This document shows, in pieces, positions 1 through 6,850 of a stretch of 12,881 nt of DNA. This DNA is from Steroidobacteraceae bacterium. Lineage in GTDB: Bacteria; Pseudomonadota; Gammaproteobacteria; Steroidobacterales; Steroidobacteraceae. Where the stretch lies: contig JAJTCR010000016.1 in the NCBI GenBank assembly GCA_021325695.1, positions 1-12,881 on the forward strand, given 5' to 3'. The notes beneath the pieces were generated by a model. The model saw only the letters and a program-made list of their open reading frames with translations. It had not been told where the DNA came from and did no database searches. Positions within the stretch are counted from its first letter, which is position 1. The number at the start of each line of letters is the position of its first letter. Both the position numbers and the translations under genes were made by a program.

Positions 1-1479
1 GCCGTGGCCGACTTTTCGGGTGGTTGGCGCATGCGTCTCAACCTCGCGCAGGCGCTGGTGAGCCGGGCCGACCTCATGCTGCTCGACGAGCCGACGAATC
101 ATCTCGACCTCGACGCGGTGGTCTGGCTCGAGCAATGGCTCGCGCACTACCGCGGCACGCTGCTCCTCGTCTCGCACGATCGCGACTTCCTCGACGGCAC
201 GGTCACGCACGTGGCCCACCTCGAGCGTGCCCGGGTGGCGCTCTATCCGGGCAACTACAGCGCGTTCGAGATACAGAAGGCGGCGCGCCTCGCCGTCCAG
301 CAATCGCTCTACGACAAGCAGCAGCGCGAGATCGCGCACATGGAAGAGTTCGTCGCGCGATTCCGGGCGAAGGCGAGCAAGGCGCGCCAGGCCCAGAGCC
401 GACTCAAGGCACTCGACCGGCTCGAACGGGTTGCCGCCGCCCACGTCGATGCGCCGTTCGACTTCGAATTCCCGGCGCCGGCGCGATCCCCCGATCCGCT
501 GCTTGCTTTCGACGATGCCCGGCTCGGTTACGGCGCGCGCGTGGTCGTGGCTTCGATCTCGCTCTCGCTCCGACCCGGCACGCGGCTCGGCCTGCTGGGA
601 CCGAACGGCGCCGGCAAGTCGACCTTGATCAAGGCCCTGGCAGGCGACCTTGCGTTACTCGACGGCCGTCGCGTCGAGGGTCACGGCCTCGAGATCGGCT
701 ACTTCGCGCAGCACCAGGTGGAGCAGCTGCACGGCGACGCCTCGCCGTTGTGGCACCTGTCGCGCCTGGACCCGCGGGCGCGCGAGCAGGACCTGCGCAA
801 TTTTCTCGGCGGCTTCGACTTCCGCGGCGAGGTCGCCGACGCGCCGATCGAACCGTTCTCCGGCGGCGAGAAATCCCGCCTCGCGCTGGCGCTGATCGTG
901 CGCAGGCGGCCCAACCTGCTGCTGCTGGACGAACCCACCAACCACCTCGACCTCGAGATGCGCCACGCGCTCACGCGTGCGTTGGCCGGGTACGAGGGAA
1001 GCCTGGTGCTGGTTTCGCACGACCGGGCCTTGTTGCGCACCGTCTGTGACAGCTTCCTGCTGGTGGCCGACGGCCGCGCCGTACCGTTCGACGGCGACGT
1101 CGACGATTACCTGGCGTGGCTCGTCGACCGACGCGAAGCGGTGAACGCCGGCGCTGCCGGGACCGAGGGTCTCGAAACGCAACGCGAGTCGCGCAAGACG
1201 CAGCGTGAAAATGCCGCCGCGGACCGACAGCAGCGACTGGCGCGCCGGCGGCCGCTCGTCAAGGAGTCGACGCAGCTCGAGGCGAAGCTGGGCCAGCTCG
1301 AGGCGGAGCGGCGCGACCTCGAGGCAAGGCTCGCAGACCCGGCGTACTACTCGACGGCCCCGGCGTCCGACGTGCAGGCCACGAGCCGGCGCTGTGCGGA
1401 GGTCATCGACCAGATCGCGCGCGTCGAGGAGCGCTGGCTGGAGGTGCACACGGAGCTCGAGGGAATCGGGGAGGCCTGA
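1..1479 (+). CDS. yheS: ABC-F family ATPase YheS, 5'-truncated by window edge
   Basis: This is a soluble ABC-F protein with two ATP-binding cassettes and no membrane domain. The family acts on the ribosome as translation factors or in ribosome-protection roles; the exact role of YheS is not settled. The frame is open from base 1, so the start is outside the window. E. coli YheS is about 637 residues, so roughly 145 residues are missing, including the first Walker A. Counting from the GTG at base 4, one sees the first signature FSGGW (4-8) and Walker B LMLLDEP (24-30). An ABC-F linker rich in Arg, Lys and Gln follows (about 95-145). Then come the second Walker A GPNGAGKS (199-206), signature FSGGEK (285-290) and Walker B LLLLDEP (305-311). 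A charged coiled-coil tail covers about 380-491. The linker and cassette sequences closely resemble remembered E. coli YheS rather than Uup or EttA. It converges on the small regulator gene downstream. Confidence 0.95.
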   Translation, partial: AVADFSGGWRMRLNLAQALVSRADLMLLDEPTNHLDLDAVVWLEQWLAHYRGTLLLVSHDRDFLDGTVTHVAHLERARVALYPGNYSAFEIQKAARLAVQQSLYDKQQREIAHMEEFVARFRAKASKARQAQSRLKALDRLERVAAAHVDAPFDFEFPAPARSPDPLLAFDDARLGYGARVVVASISLSLRPGTRLGLLGPNGAGKSTLIKALAGDLALLDGRRVEGHGLEIGYFAQHQVEQLHGDASPLWHLSRLDPRAREQDLRNFLGGFDFRGEVADAPIEPFSGGEKSRLALALIVRRRPNLLLLDEPTNHLDLEMRHALTRALAGYEGSLVLVSHDRALLRTVCDSFLLVADGRAVPFDGDVDDYLAWLVDRREAVNAGAAGTEGLETQRESRKTQRENAAADRQQRLARRRPLVKESTQLEAKLGQLEAERRDLEARLADPAYYSTAPASDVQATSRRCAEVIDQIARVEERWLEVHTELEGIGEA

Positions 1480-1509
1480 CGGCTCGACCGCGCCTGCGAA
1501 TAACGCTAT

Positions 1510-1701
1510 TTATTTGCGCTTCTTGTCCGCGACGTCGGCCGTCCACGGTGCGCCGGTGTGTTCCTCGATGTATCGGCGAATCATCTGCCGCACGACCTGT
1601 GAAGGCGTCGTATCCCGCTCCGCACAGAGACGCTCGAACAGCGCCTTCTTGCGCGGATCGATCAGGATGGTCAGGCGGGCAGTGCGGTCTTCGAGTGCCA
1701 C
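1510..1701 (-). CDS. Ribbon-helix-helix (CopG/Arc-type) DNA-binding protein
   Basis: A 63-residue protein fitting a ribbon-helix-helix repressor or antitoxin: a short beta strand (TARLTILID), helix A (PRKKALFERLCAERD), a turn (TTPSQ) and helix B (VVRQMIRRYIEEHTG), with a basic tail ending KKRK. Such proteins dimerise, insert the paired strands into the major groove and usually bind palindromic operators. I chose GTG at 1701 because a GGAG lies 10 bases upstream; a GTG at 1710 adds three residues but sits only one base from that GGAG. The gene is divergent from the hydrogenase-like operon and shares its AT-rich upstream region, so it may control itself and that operon (inference). No toxin partner is adjacent: the neighbour on the other side is the ABC-F gene, so a toxin-antitoxin pair is not supported here. 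Confidence 0.8.
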   Translation of the reverse strand: MALEDRTARLTILIDPRKKALFERLCAERDTTPSQVVRQMIRRYIEEHTGAPWTADVADKKRK

Positions 1702-1704
1702 GCG

Positions 1705-1743
1705 GCACACACTCCGTTACGGTGTGCATTTGATTATAATGCA
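1705..1743. promoter_or_regulatory. Divergent promoter region with two inverted repeats, candidate operator
   Basis: Two inverted repeats nearly touch. GCACAC (1705-1710), 11 bases, then GTGTGC (1722-1727). Next TGCATT (1725-1730), 7 bases, then AATGCA (1738-1743). The second encloses a symmetric ATTATAAT (1733-1740), which reads as a perfect -10 hexamer TATAAT on both strands (1735-1740 plus, 1733-1738 minus). No good -35 hexamer is visible at 16-18 bases for either direction, which would fit activator dependence or chance. The A+T-rich stretch stands out in very GC-rich surroundings. The position between a ribbon-helix-helix gene and the operon makes it a natural operator for that protein. 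The repeats are seen; the binding is inferred. Confidence 0.5.
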
Positions 1744-1769
1744 ATTTACATTGGAGTAGAATCCCGGTC

Positions 1770-3773
1770 ATGGAGCCCGTGCTCTCGCCCCTCGACGCTT
1801 GCCTGGTGTTGCTGACCGGTTGGATCGTCGTCGGCGCCGCCGGAATGCTCAGGCGCGGCAACGTCGTTTTCGTGGCGCGGGTCCTGTTTCCGCTCGGGGC
1901 GCTCATCGGTGTGGGCCTCGCCGTCGTCGCCGGCTGGAGTCTCGCGCTGCCGGCCGAGCGGGTCACGCTGCTGATCGGCCTGCCCGACCTGCCCTTTCAC
2001 CTGCGGCTCGATCCCCTCTCGCGCACGTTCCTGGCGCTGCTCGGCGCCGCCTCGGCAGGCGTCTCGATTTTCGCGGGCGGCTACTTCCGCAAGGGGCAGG
2101 GCACGGCGCCCGGTGTGCTCGGGCTGCAGTACCACCTGTTCCTCGCCAGCATGGGTTTCGTGCTGCTGGCGGACGACGCGTACGCGTTCATGGTCGCGTG
2201 GGAGACGATGGCCGTAGCGTCCTACTTTCTCGTCACGTCGCAGCACGGCCTGCCCGAGATCCGCAGCGCGGGGTTTCTCTACCTGTTGATCGCGCACGTC
2301 GGGGCGATCGCGATCCTGCTCAGTTTCGGCATCCTGCAGGGCGGCACGTGGCAGTTCACGTTCGACGCGATGCGCGCCGCGGAGCTTTCGCCGACCTGGG
2401 CGGCAGCCGCGTTCGGCCTGGCCCTGTTCGGTTTCGGCGCCAAGGCCGGACTGCTTCCCACCCACGTCTGGCTGCCCGAGGCACACCCGGCGGCGCCGTC
2501 GCCCGTGTCAGCCCTGATGAGCGGCGTGATGCTGAAGACAGCGGTCTACGGCGTCCTGCGCGTCACGTTCGACCTGCTCGGCGAGCCCGCCTGGTGGTGG
2601 GGCCTCGTTCCAGTGGTCCTCGGGCTGGCCACGGCGCTCTTCGGCGTGGTCTTCGCGGCCGCACAGACCGACATGAAGCGCCTGCTCGCGTATTCGTCGA
2701 TCGAGAACATCGGCGTGCTGTTCACGGGCATCGGCCTCGCCATCGTCTTCCATGGCGTCGGCATGCAGGCGCTCGCCACGCTCGCCCTGGTGGCCGTGCT
2801 CTACCACGCCGTGAACCACGCGTTCATGAAGAGCCTGCTGTTCCTCGGCACCGGCGCCGTCCTGCACGCGACCGGGGAGCGCAACCTTGGTCGGCTCGGA
2901 GGATTGATCCATCGCATGCCCTGGGTCGCCTGGCTCACGCTGGTCGGCGTGCTCGCGATCTCGGGGCTGCCGCCGTTGAACGGCTTCGTCTCGGAGTGGC
3001 TGCTGCTGCAGGCGTTCCTGTTTTCGCACGAGGTGCCGCACCCGTTCGTGAACATGCTGTTGCCGCTCGGCGCCGCGATCGTTGCGCTGGCCGCTGCACT
3101 CGCCGCGTACGTGATGGTGAAATTCTTTGGCGTCGTCTTCCTCGGGCAGCCGCGCGAGCCGGGGCTCGCGCACGCGCACGACGCGGGACGTCTGGAGAGA
3201 CTCGGCCTGGTGTGGCTGGCGCTCGGGTGCGTGTTGCTCGGCCTCTTCCCTGCACAGGTCATCGACGCGCTCGGCGCCACGACGACACAACTGATCGGCA
3301 GCGTGCCGCCGCAGGGCGCGTCGCCGTGGTGGATGCTGGCGCCCCTGCCGGATCGGCAGGTGTCGTATGCGCCGCTCGTGCTGCTCGCGGTGATCGCGGT
3401 GGTGCTCGCCACGACGTCGGTGGTGGTGCGCCGTGTCTACCGGCGTGACGTACGGCGCGCGCCGGCGTGGGACTGCGGATTCGCCCGTGTTGATGCACGG
3501 ATGCAGGACACGGCCGAGGGTTTCGGCCAGCCGATCCGGCACATTTTCCAGGGGTTCTTCTCGATGGAGCGCGAACTGCCCTCGGCCTTCGACCGTGCAC
3601 CGCGCTACCGCGTCGTCGTCGGCGACAGGATCTGGCGACTGGTCTATGAGCCGCTCGGTGGCCGCGTGCAGCGGATTGCCGACTCGCTCGCGTGGTTGCA
3701 GCAGGGGCGCATCTCCGCGTACCTGACCTACAGTTTCGTCACGCTCGTGACGCTGCTCGCGGTGGTGCTGTGA
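1770..3773 (+). CDS. hyfB: Hydrogenase-4 subunit B-like antiporter-type membrane subunit (HyfB/NuoL-like)
   Basis: A 667-residue polytopic membrane protein, close to E. coli HyfB (about 672). It belongs to the proton-conducting NuoL/M/N and Mrp-antiporter family and should form one ion channel of the complex. Expected charged residues are in place: E145 in MVAWETMA (TM5 glutamate), K225 in FGAKAGLLPTHVWLPEAH (TM7), K256 in GVMLKTAVYG (TM8), H346/H350 and K354 in the next helices, and E409 in FVSEWLLL (TM12). The C-terminal part (about 565-667) has the HyfB-type extension WDCG, MQDTAEGFGQPIR and LQQGRISAYL before a last helix. ATG 1770 is the first in-frame start. A GGAG at 1753-1756 is 13 bases away, longer than usual. 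This is the first gene of the operon; its TGA overlaps the GTG of hyfC. Confidence 0.93.
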   Translation: MEPVLSPLDACLVLLTGWIVVGAAGMLRRGNVVFVARVLFPLGALIGVGLAVVAGWSLALPAERVTLLIGLPDLPFHLRLDPLSRTFLALLGAASAGVSIFAGGYFRKGQGTAPGVLGLQYHLFLASMGFVLLADDAYAFMVAWETMAVASYFLVTSQHGLPEIRSAGFLYLLIAHVGAIAILLSFGILQGGTWQFTFDAMRAAELSPTWAAAAFGLALFGFGAKAGLLPTHVWLPEAHPAAPSPVSALMSGVMLKTAVYGVLRVTFDLLGEPAWWWGLVPVVLGLATALFGVVFAAAQTDMKRLLAYSSIENIGVLFTGIGLAIVFHGVGMQALATLALVAVLYHAVNHAFMKSLLFLGTGAVLHATGERNLGRLGGLIHRMPWVAWLTLVGVLAISGLPPLNGFVSEWLLLQAFLFSHEVPHPFVNMLLPLGAAIVALAAALAAYVMVKFFGVVFLGQPREPGLAHAHDAGRLERLGLVWLALGCVLLGLFPAQVIDALGATTTQLIGSVPPQGASPWWMLAPLPDRQVSYAPLVLLAVIAVVLATTSVVVRRVYRRDVRRAPAWDCGFARVDARMQDTAEGFGQPIRHIFQGFFSMERELPSAFDRAPRYRVVVGDRIWRLVYEPLGGRVQRIADSLAWLQQGRISAYLTYSFVTLVTLLAVVL

Positions 3774-4720
3774 GCGGCCTCGCCTGGTTCACCCAGTTGC
3801 TCGAGGTACTGGCGGCCATCTCGCTGGCACCGCTGTTCCTCGGCTGGGTCAACCAGTGCCGGGCGTGGCTGCAGAACCGCAGGGCGCCCAGCCTGCTCTT
3901 GCCGTACCGTGGCATCCGCAAGCTCTTCCACAAGGACGCGGTGCTTGCCGAGGGCGCCTCGCCGCTCTTCCGCGCGGCACCGTACGTCGTCTTCGGCGCC
4001 ATGGTCGCGGCGGCGGCGATCATCCCGTCGATGGGCACCGGCCTCCCGTTCACCACGGCGGCCGATGCGATTGCCCTGGTCGGGTTGTTCGCGACCGCGC
4101 GCGTCTTCATGTCGCTTGCAGCGATGGACATCGGCACCGCGTTCGGCACGCTCGGTGCGCGGCGCGAAATGATGGTGGGCTTCCTGGCCGAGCCGGCTCT
4201 CCTGATTGTCATCTTCGTGGCCTCGCTGCTTTCGGCCACGACGGCACTGCCGTTGATCGCAGAGCGCCTCGCGACGCAGGCGCCGGCGCTGTATCCCAGC
4301 CTCGCGTTCACCGCGGTGGCGTTCACCATGGTGCTGCTGGCCGAGAACGCGCGCATCCCGGTCGACAACCCCGCCACGCACCTCGAGCTCACCATGATCC
4401 ACGAGGCGATGCTGCTCGAGTACTCGGCGCGTCACCTCGCGCTGATGGAGTGGGCGGCGGCGCTCAAGCTGTTCAACTACGCATGCATCGGCTTCGCGCT
4501 GTTCGTGCCCTGGGGTGCCTCGACCGGCGAGCCCGACCCTGCGGCGCTTCTGCTCTCGATGCCGGTGCTGGTCGGCAAGCTGGCAGTGGCCGGTGTCTGG
4601 CTCGCGCTGCTCGAGACGGTCTCGGCGAAGCTGCGCGTGTTCCGGGCGCCCGAGTTCCTCGCCACGGCGTTCATGTTCGCGGTGCTCGGCCTGCTCGTCC
4701 ACCTGCTCCTCGGGGCCTGA
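3770..4720 (+). CDS. hyfC: Hydrogenase-4 subunit C-like / NuoH-like membrane subunit
   Basis: A 316-residue membrane protein of the NuoH/HyfC/HycD family (E. coli HyfC is about 315). It anchors the hydrophilic arm and, in complex I, forms part of the quinone chamber. Family loops are well kept: LPYRGIRKLFHKD (44-56), MDIGTAFGTLGARREM (119-134) and AENARIPVDNPATHLELTMIHEAMLLEYS (191-219). The last is rich in acidic residues linked to coupling in NuoH. The start is taken as the GTG at 3770, overlapping the hyfB stop as GTGA. The longer open frame from 3692 would add 26 residues that overlap hyfB and do not resemble the family. It is followed by hyfE after three bases. Conservation of the quinone-side loops leaves a quinone partner possible, but group 4 hydrogenases keep similar loops without using quinone, so this is not proof. 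Confidence 0.93.
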   Translation: MSGLAWFTQLLEVLAAISLAPLFLGWVNQCRAWLQNRRAPSLLLPYRGIRKLFHKDAVLAEGASPLFRAAPYVVFGAMVAAAAIIPSMGTGLPFTTAADAIALVGLFATARVFMSLAAMDIGTAFGTLGARREMMVGFLAEPALLIVIFVASLLSATTALPLIAERLATQAPALYPSLAFTAVAFTMVLLAENARIPVDNPATHLELTMIHEAMLLEYSARHLALMEWAAALKLFNYACIGFALFVPWGASTGEPDPAALLLSMPVLVGKLAVAGVWLALLETVSAKLRVFRAPEFLATAFMFAVLGLLVHLLLGA

Positions 4721-4723
4721 CCG

Positions 4724-5392
4724 GTGAACTTCACGTCGCTCGACCTCCAACTGCTCAACACCTGCGCGGCGCTGCTGCTGCTGGTGTCGTTCGCGATGCT
4801 GTCCCAGCGACGTATCGTGTCGCTCGTGAACCTGCTTGCGCTGCAGGGCACGCTGCTCTGCGCCGCCACGCTGCTGCTCGCGTGGCGCACGGGCCAGCAC
4901 CATCTCTACCTCTCCGCGGCACTGACGCTGGCGCTCAAGGTCGTGGGTCTGCCGTGGCTGCTGCACCGGCTGATCCGCCGGCTCGAGGTGTACTGGGACA
5001 CGGAGCCGTTGATCAACATGCCGGGGGCGATGCTGGTCGGGCTGGTGACGGTCGTGTTCGCCTTCGGACTGGCGCAGCCGATCGCCGAGCTCGCCAGCAC
5101 CGCGACACGCAACGCGATCGGCATCGCGGTCGCGGTGATCCTGCTCGCGTTCATCACGATGATCACGCGGCGCAAGGCAATGTCCCAGGTGGTCGGGTTC
5201 CTGTCGATGGAGAACGGGCTGTTCTTCGGCGCGATGAGCGCAACCTACGGCATGCCGATGGTGGTCGAGCTCGGCGTCGCGCTGGACGTGCTCGTCGCTG
5301 TGCTGGTACTCGGCATCTTCTTCTTCCAGATCCGCGAGCAGTTCGACAGCCTCGACCTGCACCACCTCGAATCGCTCAGGGAGGACCAGTAG
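4724..5392 (+). CDS. hyfE: Hydrogenase-4 subunit E-like membrane subunit (NuoK-like)
   Basis: A 222-residue membrane protein (E. coli HyfE is about 216) with about six hydrophobic helices. The second half resembles NuoK: the two membrane glutamates expected for ion transfer are E163 in FLSMENGLFF and E182 in VVELGVALDVLV. The tail (203-222) is charged and probably cytoplasmic. It starts with GTG three bases after the hyfC stop. Its TAG stop shares one base with the GTG of hyfF, so translation is probably coupled. In the complex it should bridge the NuoH-like subunit and the antiporter-like subunits. Confidence 0.9.
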   Translation: MNFTSLDLQLLNTCAALLLLVSFAMLSQRRIVSLVNLLALQGTLLCAATLLLAWRTGQHHLYLSAALTLALKVVGLPWLLHRLIRRLEVYWDTEPLINMPGAMLVGLVTVVFAFGLAQPIAELASTATRNAIGIAVAVILLAFITMITRRKAMSQVVGFLSMENGLFFGAMSATYGMPMVVELGVALDVLVAVLVLGIFFFQIREQFDSLDLHHLESLREDQ

Positions 5393-6849
5393 TGGAGTTC
5401 GCGGTCCTGCTCGCGACGCCGCTCGGCGGGTCGATGCTGCTCGCGCTGTGGGGCCATCGCCGTCGTGCCGCCGAAATCAACGTCGCACTGAGCCTCGTCA
5501 CGTTCCTCGCGGCCACCGCCCTGACGGCGCGCGTGATCGGCGAAGGCAACTTGCTCACCGGCCGCGATCAGTTCTTCATCGACCCGTTCAACGTGTTCCT
5601 GGTCGCGCTGACCGCGTTCGTGGGTCTCACCACTGCGATTTTCTCCCGCCCCTACATGCGCGTGGAGATCGAGCACGGACGACTCAACGCCCACCGCCTG
5701 CGCCTGTACCACAGCATGTACCAGCTGTTCATGGCGATGATGCTGGTGGCGCTCACCTCCAACAACCTCGGCCTGCTCTGGGTCGCGATGGAGGCCGCAA
5801 CGCTGTCGACCGTACTGCTCGTGACGCTGTACCGCACGCCGGCGAGTCTGGAGGCCGGGTGGAAGTACTTCATCCTCTGCGGCGTCGGGATTGCGCAGGC
5901 GCTCTTCGGTACGATCCTGCTGTACTTCGCAGCCGAGAAGGTGCTCGGCGCGGAGGGTGTCAGGGCCCTGCTCTGGACCGACCTGGCCGCGGTCAAGGGC
6001 GAGCTCGAACCGACGGTGCTCTCGCTCGCCTTCGTGTTCCTGCTCGTCGGGTACGGCACCAAGGTCGGGCTCGCGCCGCTGCACAACTGGCTGCCCGACG
6101 CGCACGCCGAAGGCCCGACGCCGGTGTCGGCCGTGCTGTCGGGGCTGCTGCTCAACGTAGCGATCTATGCCGTCGTTCGCTGCAAGGTGCTCGTCGAGGG
6201 CTCGTTGCAGTCGTCTCTGCCCTCCAACATGCTGATGGGTTTCGGGCTGCTGTCGGTCGTGCTCGCGGCGTTCTTCCTCTGGCGGCAACGCGACATCAAG
6301 CGGCTGTTCGCGTATTCGTCGATCGAGCACATGGGCATCGTCACCTTCGCCTTCGGCATGGGCGGCGCCGTGGCGAACTTCGCCGCCTTGCTGCACATGA
6401 CGGTGCACTCGCTGACCAAGTCGGCCATCTTTTTCGCGGTCGGTCACGCGGCGCAGAAGGCCGGCTCGCAGCGCATGGAAGACATCCGCGGGTTGCTCGC
6501 GATGAATCCCACGATCGGCTGGGGGCTCATGCTCGGATCGCTCGCGATCCTCGGCGTGCCGCCGTTCGGCGTCTTCGCGAGCGAGTTCCTGATCCTGACG
6601 ACCGCGATGAAGCAGCAACCGTGGGCCACGCCGATCCTGCTGGTGGCGCTCGGGGTCGCTTTCGCGGCCATCTTCGGTCGCGTCCAGTCGATGGTTTACG
6701 GTGAGGCCACGGGCCGCCGGCTGCCACACCAGCCCGCGCTGCTGCCAGTCTTCGCGCATCTCGCGCTGGTCCTGCTGCTCGGCCTGTACATTCCTCCGTA
6801 CCTCGCGGAGTGGTATCGGGCTGCGGCGCGCATGATCGGAGGCGGCTGA
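5392..6849 (+). CDS. hyfF: Hydrogenase-4 subunit F-like antiporter-type membrane subunit
   Basis: A 485-residue NuoL/M/N-type membrane protein, a second ion-channel module distinct from hyfB. Seen motifs: E134 in WVAMEAATLST (TM5), K224 in VGYGTKVGLAPLHNWLPDAH (TM7), DIKRLFAYSSIEHMG (301-315), H335 and H339 with K343 in HMTVHSLTKSAIFF, and E398 in FASEFLIL (TM12). The TM8 position that is K256 in the hyfB protein is N255 here (GLLLNVAIYA). The start is GTG 5392, overlapping the hyfE stop by one base, with a GGGAGGA about eight bases upstream. The same frame is open for another 512 codons upstream, but that part runs through hyfC and hyfE in the wrong frame and is a shadow. No HyfD-like third antiporter gene is present in the operon. 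Confidence 0.92.
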   Translation: MEFAVLLATPLGGSMLLALWGHRRRAAEINVALSLVTFLAATALTARVIGEGNLLTGRDQFFIDPFNVFLVALTAFVGLTTAIFSRPYMRVEIEHGRLNAHRLRLYHSMYQLFMAMMLVALTSNNLGLLWVAMEAATLSTVLLVTLYRTPASLEAGWKYFILCGVGIAQALFGTILLYFAAEKVLGAEGVRALLWTDLAAVKGELEPTVLSLAFVFLLVGYGTKVGLAPLHNWLPDAHAEGPTPVSAVLSGLLLNVAIYAVVRCKVLVEGSLQSSLPSNMLMGFGLLSVVLAAFFLWRQRDIKRLFAYSSIEHMGIVTFAFGMGGAVANFAALLHMTVHSLTKSAIFFAVGHAAQKAGSQRMEDIRGLLAMNPTIGWGLMLGSLAILGVPPFGVFASEFLILTTAMKQQPWATPILLVALGVAFAAIFGRVQSMVYGEATGRRLPHQPALLPVFAHLALVLLLGLYIPPYLAEWYRAAARMIGGG

Positions 6850-6850
6850 G

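Noticed and set aside
1496..1517. Hairpin GCGAATAA / TTATTTGC between yheS and the ribbon-helix-helix gene as a terminator
   Set aside because: The stem is AT-rich and short with one G-U pair, overlaps the stop codon of the small gene, and has no T-run on either side; support is too weak.
1510..1710. Ribbon-helix-helix protein as the antitoxin of a toxin-antitoxin pair
   Set aside because: No small toxin-like gene lies next to it on the same strand; the neighbours are yheS and the hydrogenase-like operon.
3856..5391. Open frame of 512 codons upstream of, and in frame with, hyfF
   Set aside because: It runs through hyfC and hyfE in the wrong frame, is rich in Arg, Ala, Gly and Pro as expected of a GC-rich shadow, and matches no family; hyfF clearly starts at GTG 5392.
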